Below are positions 23,363-32,068 of a DNA stretch of 45,146 bases, in pieces. Position 1 is the stretch's first letter. Every line of letters starts with the position of its first letter. The notes below the pieces were generated by a model. It did not search any database, was not told where the DNA came from, and worked only from the letters and a program-made list of their open reading frames with translations. The position numbers and the translations under genes are program-made. Location: the NCBI GenBank assembly GCA_900316165.1, contig ONBW01000014.1:1-45146 (forward strand). The letters run 5' to 3'. The DNA comes from an uncultured Lachnospiraceae bacterium. GTDB taxonomy: Bacteria; Bacillota; Clostridia; Lachnospirales; Lachnospiraceae.

Positions 23363-25030
23363 TCAAATCTCGGCCACTACCACCTGGTACCCGTCGAGTG
23401 TGATTGAATCACTATCCGAATTCACAGCCCCAGTATTTGTCAAAAGAACCTTCTTGACAGTACCCAGAAGAGGATAGGTCTTCTTCTCGTTCTGATAGTT
23501 CGCGATCACGAGAATCGTTCTGCCGCCATTGCTTCTAGTATAGGCGAAGCAGTTGTGCACGTCCGGCAGATATGGGGAGAAATCTCCATAAACGAAAATC
23601 TCGGAATACTCAGGATTTTTTCTGAGCTGGATCAGCTTCTTGTAGAAGTTCAAGACAGAATCCGTGTCAGCCTCCTCGGCAGAGAGATTAATCTCAGTGT
23701 AATTCGGGTTCGGCGCAAGCCATGGCTTACCAGTCGTAAAACCAGCATTCGCCTCAGCGTTCCACTGAAACGGGGTGCGCGCATTATCACGGCCGTGCTT
23801 TTCGATAAGGTGCAGGGCGTCAGCCTCTGAAAATCCATCAGCGATGGCCACTTTGTAAGCGTCAATCGAAGAGATATCGTCGACCTGATCGATTGACTTG
23901 AGCTTAACGTTCTCCATGCCAAGCTCCTGCCCCTGGTAGATCCAAGGCAGCCCCTTCGTAAGAAAATAAAGCGCAGCCAGCATTTTTTTACTGGTCGGCG
24001 ACTGGTCGCCCTCCGGAATGTAGCGCGAAACACCGCGCGGCTCGTCGTGATTTTCAATCAGATTCGAGACGAAGCCGATGTCGTCGTACTCCTTCTGTCC
24101 CTTGAACACGCAGTGCTTGTAATCATCAGGAGTCACGTCCTTAAAGTACTGCCAGCCCCTGTCATCCTGCCCGAAAATCGTCGGCGTAAAATCAAACATA
24201 CTGGAAAAATAACCGTTCCCGCCGATGAAATCCTTTATCTCGTCATCTCTTAAGTTAAAAACCTCACCAACCGTAAAGGCTTTGTGCGGAGCAAAGCAGC
24301 GGTCTCTGAGTTCGCCTAAGAATTCTCCGATACCTCTGGCGTCCTCGAGCTGTCTTGTGGCGCGGACTAATCCATCGTCTCTGTCAGGCGGGTAATTTAC
24401 GAACGGGCCCTTTTTGATATTTATGATTGCGTCGAGACGGAAACCATCGATACCCTTGTCGAGCCACCAGTTTACCATCCGGTAGATATCCTCGCGCATC
24501 TCGGGATTTTCCCAGTTTAAGTCAGGCTGTTTCTTGTGGAACAGATGCAGGTAATAGTAGTCGTCGTGGCCAGGAAGCTTTTCCCAGACAGAGCCGCCGA
24601 AGTAGGACCTCCAGTTGCAGAGAGATTTTGGGTCGTTTGTTTTTTCAATGAAAAAATACTTCCCGTATTTCCCCTCAGGATCATCGCATGCTTTTTTAAA
24701 CCACTCGTGCTCATCGGAGCAGTGGTTTACTACTAGATCCATGATGATGTATTGTCCTCTTTTGTGGGCTTCATCGATAAGCCTGTCCAAATCGTCCATC
24801 GTGCCGAAGCGTGGGTCGATAGCATAGTAATCGGCTATATCATAGCCTTCATCTGCGAGTGGGGATACATAGATAGGAGAGAGCCAGATGATGTCTGCTC
24901 CCAGTTCCTTTAGATAATCGAGCTTTGAAATGATGCCCGGCAAATCTCCGATGCCGTCACCGTTTGAATCGTAAAAGCTCTTTGGATAGATCTGGTACGC
25001 TGTTTTCCCGTGCCACCATTTTTTCTCCAT
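23363..25030 (-). CDS. malL: Oligo-1,6-glucosidase/alpha-glucosidase (GH13)
   Basis: 555 aa, cytoplasmic, the size of MalL-type enzymes. The N-terminus WWHGKTAYQIYPKSFYDSN is typical; region I DLVVNHCSDEH, nucleophile in GFRLDAI, acid/base Glu in FTVGEVFN, and third Asp in IENHDEPR. The substitution VNHCS for VNHTS is common in this branch. It hydrolyses alpha-1,4 or alpha-1,6 bonds of maltose, isomaltose and limit dextrins. The ATG at 25030 has an AGG 8 nt upstream; longer starts lack sites. First gene of the leftward operon, under a promoter with a LacI-type site. Confidence 0.92.
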   Translation of the reverse strand: MEKKWWHGKTAYQIYPKSFYDSNGDGIGDLPGIISKLDYLKELGADIIWLSPIYVSPLADEGYDIADYYAIDPRFGTMDDLDRLIDEAHKRGQYIIMDLVVNHCSDEHEWFKKACDDPEGKYGKYFFIEKTNDPKSLCNWRSYFGGSVWEKLPGHDDYYYLHLFHKKQPDLNWENPEMREDIYRMVNWWLDKGIDGFRLDAIINIKKGPFVNYPPDRDDGLVRATRQLEDARGIGEFLGELRDRCFAPHKAFTVGEVFNLRDDEIKDFIGGNGYFSSMFDFTPTIFGQDDRGWQYFKDVTPDDYKHCVFKGQKEYDDIGFVSNLIENHDEPRGVSRYIPEGDQSPTSKKMLAALYFLTKGLPWIYQGQELGMENVKLKSIDQVDDISSIDAYKVAIADGFSEADALHLIEKHGRDNARTPFQWNAEANAGFTTGKPWLAPNPNYTEINLSAEEADTDSVLNFYKKLIQLRKNPEYSEIFVYGDFSPYLPDVHNCFAYTRSNGGRTILVIANYQNEKKTYPLLGTVKKVLLTNTGAVNSDSDSITLDGYQVVVAEI

Positions 25031-25060
25031 GAATAAACCTGTCCCTTTCATGAAAAATAG

Positions 25061-25125
25061 TAAGCGCGTTTCCAACCTGCGAATTGTGTTAACCCTACTA
25101 TTGCATAATTTTTTATGTTTGTCAA
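25061..25125 (-). promoter_or_regulatory. malL promoter with LacI-type operator
   Basis: Minus strand TTGACA (complement of 25120-25125), 17 bp, AATAGT (complement of 25097-25102). The operator-like TAAGCGCGTTTCCAA (25061-25075) lies about 15-30 nt downstream of the predicted start. It shares GCGTTTCCAA with the site before the binding-protein gene (26488-26501). Confidence 0.65.
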
Positions 25126-25296
25126 AGGAAAAATGAGTCTTTACAATTTTTTTATCAAAGTTTAAGATATAACCAAAAAACTTAACGTGAAGATAAATTT
25201 GTAAATAATCAGCCGTAGTTGGATGACGCACAGAAAACGTAACCTGGTGAGCCGTTCACTGCGACAACTGGAAAAAAGAAAAAGGCAGGCAACAGT

Positions 25297-26331
25297 ATGA
25301 TAACGATAAAAGAAATCGCTTCAACCCTTGGGGTGAGCACTACGACGGTTTCAAATGTAATTCATGGAAAGACGAAGGAAGTCTCTCCGCAGACAGTTGA
25401 AAAAGTAAAAGATTATCTGCGCGAAGTGCACTACGTGCCGAATATCAATGCGAGGAACTTAGCACAAAACCGCTCGAAGATAATCGGCGTAGTGCTTATG
25501 CTCTACGCGTACAACGATGTGAATATCTTTAAGGATCCGTTCGTATCAGAGCTTATCGGAGCGCTCGAGAGTTCAATCTCGGATGCCGGTTATTTTATGA
25601 TGCTCTATATATCAGACGATGCGGACCAGGTCATCAACTATATCTCGACATGGAACGTTGACGGGATCGTGATGTTTGCGATAAATGACGAAGCGGGCCT
25701 AAAGGTCAGCCGCCATTATAAGAAGCCGATAGTTTTCATAGACAGTTATGTAGAAAATGAACGCAAGAGCAGGAATACGAAGGCACCGTTTGTAAACATC
25801 GCGATAAACGATGAAGAGGCAGTGTACGAAGCTGTGCAGTACCTGATCTCCAGAGGCCATAAGAAAATTGCTTTCCTTTCGAGAAATATGATGGGAACAG
25901 ATAAGCTCAGATACAGAGGATATCTGCGGGCAATGGATGATGCGGGATTTAAGGCTGGTGATGAAGATGCGATCATAGCTCGTTCCAATAACTATGACGA
26001 GACAGAGAGCGTATATGAAAAGCTGACGGGTAAAGCTTCCAGATACACTGCTGTTTTCTGCTGTTCAGATACTTCGGCAGTTCTTTTGATAAATGCGTTG
26101 GAGAAAAAAGGCATCCATGTACCTGAAGACATATCCATTATAGGTTTTGATGATAATGCTGCGGCTCAGCTGTCAAGACCAGCACTTACTACAATCCGCC
26201 AGGATATTAATCTCAAGGGTAAAAAGGCGGTTAAAAGTCTGTTATCCATGATTAATGGAACCGTTTTCACAAGCCAGAACATTGTACTGGGCACTAAGCT
26301 GATCGAGCGTGGCTCAGTAAGAGACATTTAA
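25297..26331 (+). CDS. LacI-family regulator, probable maltodextrin repressor
   Basis: 344 aa. Helix-turn-helix ITIKEIASTLGVSTTTVSNV at residues 2-21, hinge NINARNLAQNRSK, then the sugar-binding core ending in ISIIGFDDNAAAQLSRPALTTI. It sits between the divergent malL and binding-protein operons, both of which carry the shared GCGTTTCCAA operator word, so it most likely represses both. The ribosome site (AAGGCAGG) is weak, consistent with low regulator levels. Effector, maltose or maltodextrin, is inferred from neighbours. Confidence 0.92.
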   Translation: MITIKEIASTLGVSTTTVSNVIHGKTKEVSPQTVEKVKDYLREVHYVPNINARNLAQNRSKIIGVVLMLYAYNDVNIFKDPFVSELIGALESSISDAGYFMMLYISDDADQVINYISTWNVDGIVMFAINDEAGLKVSRHYKKPIVFIDSYVENERKSRNTKAPFVNIAINDEEAVYEAVQYLISRGHKKIAFLSRNMMGTDKLRYRGYLRAMDDAGFKAGDEDAIIARSNNYDETESVYEKLTGKASRYTAVFCCSDTSAVLLINALEKKGIHVPEDISIIGFDDNAAAQLSRPALTTIRQDINLKGKKAVKSLLSMINGTVFTSQNIVLGTKLIERGSVRDI

Positions 26332-26349
26332 TCAAACATTACATTTACG

Positions 26350-26395
26350 AACCGGTTTTTGGGTAATTTTTCACAAAAAACCGGTTAAATTTTTG
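26350..26395 (+). terminator. Terminator of the maltodextrin lacI gene
   Basis: AACCGGTTTTT (26350-26360) pairs with AAAAACCGGTT (26376-26386), then AAATTTTTG. The direct repeat AATTTTTCACAAAA occurs in the loop and again just after 26398. Confidence 0.65.
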
Positions 26396-26461
26396 TCAAT
26401 TTTTCACAAAATTACCATTTTCTGTCAAAAAGTCCTTGCTTTTTTGGGACAATCGTGTCAT

Positions 26462-26524
26462 TATACTTACATACTTAAACGCAAAAGTAAAGCGTTTCCA
26501 ATCAATTGTGTTGTTACTTTTGCG
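26462..26524 (+). promoter_or_regulatory. Promoter, operator and leader stem-loop of the maltodextrin ABC operon
   Basis: TATACT (26462-26467) is the clearest -10; no good -35 is seen. The operator-like TAAAGCGTTTCCAA (26488-26501) lies 15-28 nt after the predicted start. A perfect 11-bp inverted repeat CGCAAAAGTAA (26480-26490) and TTACTTTTGCG (26514-26524) encloses the operator. Confidence 0.55.
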
Positions 26525-26575
26525 CTAAAAGATGGAACTTTTTCTTCATAGCAAAGATTAGAAGGAGGATTTTTC

Positions 26576-27904
26576 ATGAAGAAACGTATTTTAGCAATCA
26601 TTCTTACTAGTGCAATGGCATTAAGCCTTGCAGCCTGCGGAAGCAGCAGCTCAGGTTCATCAAGCTCGAAGTCAAGCTCATCAGACAGCTCCAGCTCGAA
26701 GTCGGGCGGCAAGACACTTCGCCTCGTAAACGGAAAGATCGAGGTTGACTCACAGCTTAAAGAGCTCGCCAAGAAGTACAAGGAAGAGACAGGTGTTGAC
26801 GTACAGATCGAGTCCTTAGGCGGTGGCGTTGATATCCAGGGTACTCTGAAGGGTTATTACCAGGCTGATAACATGCCGGACATCTTCGTATGCGGCGGTG
26901 CTACAGACTTTGCTAACTGGACAGGAAAGCTTGCAGACTTAAGCGATTCCAAGTGGGTATCAGATACAGACGCTGCTTACACAGACGATGACGGAAAGGT
27001 TATCGGATTCCCTTACACAACAGAGGCTATCGGCTTAGCTTATAACGCAGATATCCTTGAGAAGGCCGGAATTGATCCTGCTTCTATCACAGGACCTGAT
27101 TCTATGAAGAAGGCTTTCGAGACACTTGATTCCAAGAAGTCAGACCTCGGACTTACAGCAGTCGTTGGTTACTGCGCAGAGGCTACAAACCTTTACTGGT
27201 CCACAGGTAACCACCTCTTCGGCGTATATGAGGATGAGGGATTAAAGCGTGACGATTCTACATACTTCGATATGCTTTCAAAGGATGGCAGCATCGACAC
27301 AGACCGTTTCAACGATTACGCAAATATGATCGCACTCTTCAACAAGTATTCAGATCCGGATCTTCTTGTATCAGGTACATATGATCAGCAGATCCAGAAC
27401 TTCGCAGCTGGTAAGTATGCATTCGTTACACAGGGATCATGGATCGGCGCTACTATGACAAGCGACGACAAGGAGCAGTATGATGCAGCCGGCGACTTCA
27501 AGGTTGGTATGATTCCATACGCATTCGAAGAGGGACAGGATACAATCCTTACTAACTCTCCTTCATGGTGGGCAGTATTCCAGAACGATAACACAGACGC
27601 AGCCAAGGCATTCCTTGAGTGGTGCGCAGGTGATGAGGGCCAGGATATCCTCGTAAATAAGGCTGGTTTCGTATCTCCATTCAAGTCATGCAGCTACGTG
27701 GCAGCAGATCCGTTCGCACAGTGCATCTCAGATTACACTAAGTCAGGAAAGACTTCAGGATGGCATTGGCTCGGAAACAAGGAAGGTCTTGCTCAGAACG
27801 CTTTAGGTGTTGTATATCAGGACTTCGCTTCTGGCAACATCAAGGATGCAGCAACCTTCACCAAGACCATCGAGCAGGTTACAAAGCAGTACTATGCATC
27901 ATAA
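26576..27904 (+). CDS. malE: Maltodextrin-type ABC transporter substrate-binding lipoprotein
   Basis: 442 aa lipoprotein anchored on the outer face of the membrane. Signal peptide MKKRILAIILTSAMALS with lipobox LAAC, lipidated Cys21, then a Ser/Gly/Lys-rich linker to about residue 45 and a family 1 solute-binding fold (QGTLKGYYQADNMPDIFVCGG, ending with QDFASGNIKDA). AGAAGGAGG precedes the ATG. It leads the permease genes, and locus context with GH13 and MalQ enzymes points to malto-oligosaccharides. Codon use is strongly biased, as expected for abundant expression. The gene symbol reflects role rather than close similarity. Confidence 0.88.
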   Translation: MKKRILAIILTSAMALSLAACGSSSSGSSSSKSSSSDSSSSKSGGKTLRLVNGKIEVDSQLKELAKKYKEETGVDVQIESLGGGVDIQGTLKGYYQADNMPDIFVCGGATDFANWTGKLADLSDSKWVSDTDAAYTDDDGKVIGFPYTTEAIGLAYNADILEKAGIDPASITGPDSMKKAFETLDSKKSDLGLTAVVGYCAEATNLYWSTGNHLFGVYEDEGLKRDDSTYFDMLSKDGSIDTDRFNDYANMIALFNKYSDPDLLVSGTYDQQIQNFAAGKYAFVTQGSWIGATMTSDDKEQYDAAGDFKVGMIPYAFEEGQDTILTNSPSWWAVFQNDNTDAAKAFLEWCAGDEGQDILVNKAGFVSPFKSCSYVAADPFAQCISDYTKSGKTSGWHWLGNKEGLAQNALGVVYQDFASGNIKDAATFTKTIEQVTKQYYAS

Positions 27905-27936
27905 CTGTTTGATGAACAGATTTTAGTTACCTAACG

Positions 27937-27963
27937 CGGGCGGCGGCTTATGGCCGCTGCCCG
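27937..27963 (+). other. Intercistronic stem-loop between binding protein and permease
   Basis: 11-bp GC-rich stem CGGGCGGCGGC/GCCGCTGCCCG with loop TTATG, followed by TTTCCTTTC. The weak T-tract suggests partial termination or 3'-end protection. This would let binding protein outnumber permease, as is common in such operons. Confidence 0.75.
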
Positions 27964-27988
27964 TTTCCTTTCTCAGGAGGAAATTCTT

Positions 27989-29044
27989 ATGAAAGATAAA
28001 TCGATGGGACAGAAAGCTTTATCGATAGCTATTATGGCAGCAGCCCTGCTGCTTATGGTAGCATCTCTTATACTGGATGCCTCAGGCAGCCAGTTCGCGG
28101 GCAGGGGACCAATGCTCGTCGTTGGAATCATAGCTTTTCTGTTTGGACTCTATAAATTCCCTACACCGCAGCATCACAGGGCGATAGTTTATATTATTTT
28201 CCTATTCCCGCTCTTGTTTACATTCTTTGTAACAGTAATCATCCCTCTGATCCTTGGTATCGGATATTCATTCACAGACTGGACCGGAGTATCAATCACA
28301 AAGAACGTTGGATTTGCAAATTACTCTACGATGTTCCATGATCCGGCATTCATTTACTCGATACTTATCACATTTATTTTCGTAGTACTGAACGTCATTC
28401 TTATCAACCTCGTAGGTTTCCTGCTCGCGCTTCTCTGCACCTCAGCTATCAGGGGCACAGGATTCTTCAGAGCAGCATACTTCCTTCCGAACCTTATCGG
28501 AGGAATCGTACTTGGTTACATCTGGCAGTTCGTTTTCAATAACGTTCTGACAAAGCTTACCAATACCTCAGTATCAGTCCTTTCACAGTCAAAGTCAGCA
28601 ATGCTTGCCATCGTAATCGTATATATCTGGCAGTACGGCGGCTACATCATGCTGATCTACATCACAGGACTTACCCAGATCCCAAGCGATGTACTTGAGG
28701 CAGCAGCAATCGACGGAGCGAACTCAGTTCAGACTCTTTTCAGAATCAAGATCCCGATGATCGCCTCGACAGTTACTATCTGCACCTTCCTTACACTTAC
28801 ATCAGCATTCAAGCAGTTCGATGTCAACATGTCATTGACCAATGGTGCAGGCTCAGTATCGAACTTCATGGGAAGCTACCTGTCGAACGGAACTCAGATG
28901 CTTGCCTTAAACATCTACAACACAGCTATCGCAAAGAACAACTACGCAGTAGCACAGGCTAAGGCCGTTCTGTTCTTTATCATCCTCGCCGTTGTATCTC
29001 TTATCCAGGTACGTGTATCGAATAAGAAGGAGGTCGAGCTATAA
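27989..29044 (+). CDS. malF: ABC transporter permease (MalF/UgpA type)
   Basis: 351 aa, about eight membrane segments: two extra N-terminal helices (residues 8-60) precede the six-helix core. The EAA loop for ATPase contact is EAAAIDGANSVQTLFRIKIP. The ATG at 27989 has AGGAGG 6-8 nt upstream; a longer in-frame start at 27950 would fall inside the intercistronic hairpin. The stop overlaps the next start as TAATG. Confidence 0.92.
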   Translation: MKDKSMGQKALSIAIMAAALLLMVASLILDASGSQFAGRGPMLVVGIIAFLFGLYKFPTPQHHRAIVYIIFLFPLLFTFFVTVIIPLILGIGYSFTDWTGVSITKNVGFANYSTMFHDPAFIYSILITFIFVVLNVILINLVGFLLALLCTSAIRGTGFFRAAYFLPNLIGGIVLGYIWQFVFNNVLTKLTNTSVSVLSQSKSAMLAIVIVYIWQYGGYIMLIYITGLTQIPSDVLEAAAIDGANSVQTLFRIKIPMIASTVTICTFLTLTSAFKQFDVNMSLTNGAGSVSNFMGSYLSNGTQMLALNIYNTAIAKNNYAVAQAKAVLFFIILAVVSLIQVRVSNKKEVEL

Positions 29045-29913
29045 TGAAAGTTCAAAAGAAATCAAAGGTCGTAATTCTTACGATCGTAGGAATCATCCTT
29101 GCTGTCTACATCCTGTTCCCGTTCTACCTCGTGGTTATGAACTCGTTCAAGAAACAGACAGCCATCGTTGCAAACCCTATTTCGGCTGTTGGTGCATCGT
29201 TCTCTCAGTTCGTAACGAACGTTACATCAGTAGCAAATAACTCGAACTTCAACTTCTGGTCAGCATTTGCTACATCAGCAATCATCACGGTCGTATCACT
29301 TTTCCTGCTCGCTATCTTCGGAGCTATGGCTGCGTGGGTAATCAGCAGAAACAACAAGAAGAAATGGGCAACAGCTATCTACATGATCTTCATCGCATCG
29401 ATGATCATCCCATTCCAGGTAGTCATGCTCCCACTTATTTCTACCTTCCGTGATGTAGGAAAATTCATCGGAATCTCAATGCTTCAGTCAATCCCGGGCG
29501 CAATCTTCGCTTACTGCGGATTCGGTGGAGCTATGACAGTGTTCATCCTTACAGGATTTATCAAGGGTGTGCCGTATGACCTTGAGGAAGCAGCCGCAAT
29601 CGATGGCTCTTCACCAGAGGGTACATTTTTCCGTATTATTTTTCCGCTGCTCACACCTGTTATCACAACAGTTACGATCCTCAACGGTATGTGGATCTGG
29701 AACGACTACCTCCTTCCGTCCCTTATGCTTGGACAGAATGGAAAAGTAAAAACTCTCCCGGTTGCTGTACAGGCCTTTGTAGGTTCATACGTAAAACAGT
29801 GGGATCTGATCCTTACAGCTGCACTGCTTGCAATCCTTCCTATGATAATTGTTTTCCTTTTTGCACAAAAACAGATTATGCATGGTATGGTAGAAGGTGC
29901 AGTAAAGGGTTAA
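29044..29913 (+). CDS. malG: ABC transporter permease (MalG type)
   Basis: 289 aa, six membrane segments. The EAA loop EEAAAIDGSSPEGTFFRIIFP is intact (written in two parts it spans residues about 180-200). It pairs with the upstream permease, with a one-base overlap of stop and start. No ATP-binding subunit is encoded in the window, so a shared MsmK/MsiK-type ATPase elsewhere must energise it. Confidence 0.92.
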   Translation: MKVQKKSKVVILTIVGIILAVYILFPFYLVVMNSFKKQTAIVANPISAVGASFSQFVTNVTSVANNSNFNFWSAFATSAIITVVSLFLLAIFGAMAAWVISRNNKKKWATAIYMIFIASMIIPFQVVMLPLISTFRDVGKFIGISMLQSIPGAIFAYCGFGGAMTVFILTGFIKGVPYDLEEAAAIDGSSPEGTFFRIIFPLLTPVITTVTILNGMWIWNDYLLPSLMLGQNGKVKTLPVAVQAFVGSYVKQWDLILTAALLAILPMIIVFLFAQKQIMHGMVEGAVKG

Positions 29914-29923
29914 AATATCCCTT

Positions 29924-30562
29924 ATGAAGAATTATTTTGACATCGATGGTCCTTTCATGAGAGCTATGAGAGACCTTATGTATCTCGTAGTATTAAACCT
30001 CCTGACTCTGCTCTGCTGTGTCCCTGTAGTGACCAGCGGAGCAGCCCTTGCGGCTATGCATTATGTGATGATGCAGATGGTCGAAGGAACGGAGGGGCAC
30101 ATAGCCAGGACATTTTTTAAACAGTTCAAGGCGAATCTTAGGAACGCGACACCTATTGCGCTTATCTACATAGCTGCCGGAGTGCTTTTATTTTTCGAAT
30201 TTAAAGCAGCAAACCAGGCTGGCTCGAATGAGAAAGTGATAATAGTCTGCATCTATGCGCTTATTTTTATACTGCTCTCACTTTTTGTCTGGGTTTTCCC
30301 ACTGACTGCGAAGTTCGTCTACAGCACTTCGGGCGCCTTTCACAACGCTCTCTATCTCGCAGTTTCGAAGCTTCCAAGAACCATCGCAATGGACGCTATA
30401 ACGATTATCGTCCCGATGCTTCTCGTCAATGTACCACAATTGTGGCCATTGGCTGTTTTTGTCGGGATTTCACTTCCATCCTATCTGTGCGTTCTGATCT
30501 ATTTTCCAGTATTCAAAAAAATAATAAAGGAAAAAGAAGGGGACGATGAGGGTGACAATTAA
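29924..30562 (+). CDS. DUF624 (YesL-like) membrane protein, second copy
   Basis: 212 aa, close paralogue of the protein at 21029 along its whole length: shared NLLTLLCC, VTSGAALAA, FFKQFKAN/YFKQFKAN, PLTAKFVY and SKLPRT blocks. It sits between malG and malQ, 10 bp after malG. A small AAGGG/CCCTT stem spans the malG stop and its start. The two copies, one in each divergent operon, suggest duplication tied to the transporter. Molecular function not established. Confidence 0.88.
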   Translation: MKNYFDIDGPFMRAMRDLMYLVVLNLLTLLCCVPVVTSGAALAAMHYVMMQMVEGTEGHIARTFFKQFKANLRNATPIALIYIAAGVLLFFEFKAANQAGSNEKVIIVCIYALIFILLSLFVWVFPLTAKFVYSTSGAFHNALYLAVSKLPRTIAMDAITIIVPMLLVNVPQLWPLAVFVGISLPSYLCVLIYFPVFKKIIKEKEGDDEGDN

Positions 30563-30571
30563 GGAGTATAT

Positions 30572-32062
30572 ATGAGAAAAAGCGGCGTTTTGCTGCCGGT
30601 CTTTTCCCTTCCGGGAAAGTATGGCATCGGCTGTTTCTCTAAAGAAGCATACCGTTTCATTGATTTTTTGAAAAAATCAGGTCAGTCCTACTGGCAGATC
30701 CTGCCCCTTGGCCCGACCAGCTACGGAGATTCACCTTACCAGTCGTTTTCGACATTTGCCGGGAATCCGTACTTTATAGATCTTGAAAAAATAACCGAAG
30801 ACGGCCTGCTTTCGAAAGACGAGTGTGACAAAGCAGACCTTGGAAAAATAAACGACGACATTAATTATGGTCTGCTCTATCAGAATCGTTTTTCTCTACT
30901 GAGAAAAGCAGCTTCACGCAGCCACTTTGACGAGACAGAAGAGTACAAAAGCTTCTATAATAAGAACAGCTTCTGGCTCGATGACTATGCACTCTTCATG
31001 GCGATAAAGGATTTCTACAATGGAAAACCGCTGTGGGAGTGGGAGAAGAGCATCTCTCTTCATGAGGCAGATGCGGTTGCTGAGTGGAGCAAAAAGCTTT
31101 CAGACGATATCAGATTCTACTGCTATCTGCAGTTTGAATTTTACCGTGAGTGGAGCTCTCTTAAAAAGTATGCGCACGATTCAGGTATTGATATAATCGG
31201 AGATATTCCGATATATGTATCTGCAGACAGTGCTGATTTCTGGGCTCACCGCAGCCTTTTCCAGCTTGATGAGAACGGAGAAGTCGACAGGGTGGCAGGC
31301 TGTCCTCCTGACGGATTTTCAGCCGACGGCCAGTACTGGGGCAATCCACTATACCGCTGGGAATACCATAAAAAGACGGATTATAAATGGTGGCGCACGC
31401 GTATCGATAAGTGCCTTGAACTCTACGATGTGCTTAGAATCGATCATTTCCGCGGCTTTGACGAGTATTTTTCAATTCCTGCAAAGGATGATAATGCAAG
31501 AAACGGCCACTGGGTAAAGGGTCCGGGAATCGATTTGTTCAAAGCCATAAAGGCTGACCATCCTGACGCCAGGATCATTGCTGAGGACTTAGGCTATATG
31601 ACAGATTCTGTCAGACAGCTCGTCCGCGACACCGGCTTTCCAAATATGAAGGTATTAGAGTTCGCGTTTGATTCACGTGATTCGTCAGGCGCAAATGACT
31701 ACCTTCCTTATAATTTTAATCACAACTGTGTCGTTTACACCGGCACTCATGATAATGAAACGCTCCGTGGCTGGTTTGATGACATCCTGCCTGAGGAGCA
31801 GCAATTGGCAAAGGATTACCTCGATGTGCGCACTGATGACCCATTAGAGGTAGTTGACAAAATGATAATTATGGCGCAGTCCTCTGTCGCCGACCTCTGC
31901 GTGATCCCGCTTCAGGATTACTTAGGTCTTGACAACACAGCGCGCATAAACCGTCCGTCTACTATCGGATGCAACTGGAGGTGGAGAGTTAAGAAAGATC
32001 AGTTGGATGAAGAACTGTCTGCAAAGATCTACAAGATGACGAAACTTTATGGAAGGCTGTAG
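30572..32062 (+). CDS. malQ: 4-alpha-glucanotransferase (amylomaltase, GH77)
   Basis: 496 aa, cytoplasmic disproportionating enzyme that lengthens and recycles maltodextrins with release of glucose. GH77 features: N-terminal GVLLPVFSLPGKYGIG, SYWQILPLGPTSYGDSPYQS in consecutive parts, nucleophile Asp in LRIDHFRGFDEY, acid/base Glu in IIAEDLGYM, and YTGTHDNET. It starts 9 nt after DUF624 with AAGGAG. Works on the products of the transporter and the two GH13 enzymes. Confidence 0.96.
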   Translation: MRKSGVLLPVFSLPGKYGIGCFSKEAYRFIDFLKKSGQSYWQILPLGPTSYGDSPYQSFSTFAGNPYFIDLEKITEDGLLSKDECDKADLGKINDDINYGLLYQNRFSLLRKAASRSHFDETEEYKSFYNKNSFWLDDYALFMAIKDFYNGKPLWEWEKSISLHEADAVAEWSKKLSDDIRFYCYLQFEFYREWSSLKKYAHDSGIDIIGDIPIYVSADSADFWAHRSLFQLDENGEVDRVAGCPPDGFSADGQYWGNPLYRWEYHKKTDYKWWRTRIDKCLELYDVLRIDHFRGFDEYFSIPAKDDNARNGHWVKGPGIDLFKAIKADHPDARIIAEDLGYMTDSVRQLVRDTGFPNMKVLEFAFDSRDSSGANDYLPYNFNHNCVVYTGTHDNETLRGWFDDILPEEQQLAKDYLDVRTDDPLEVVDKMIIMAQSSVADLCVIPLQDYLGLDNTARINRPSTIGCNWRWRVKKDQLDEELSAKIYKMTKLYGRL

Positions 32063-32068
32063 CAAAAG

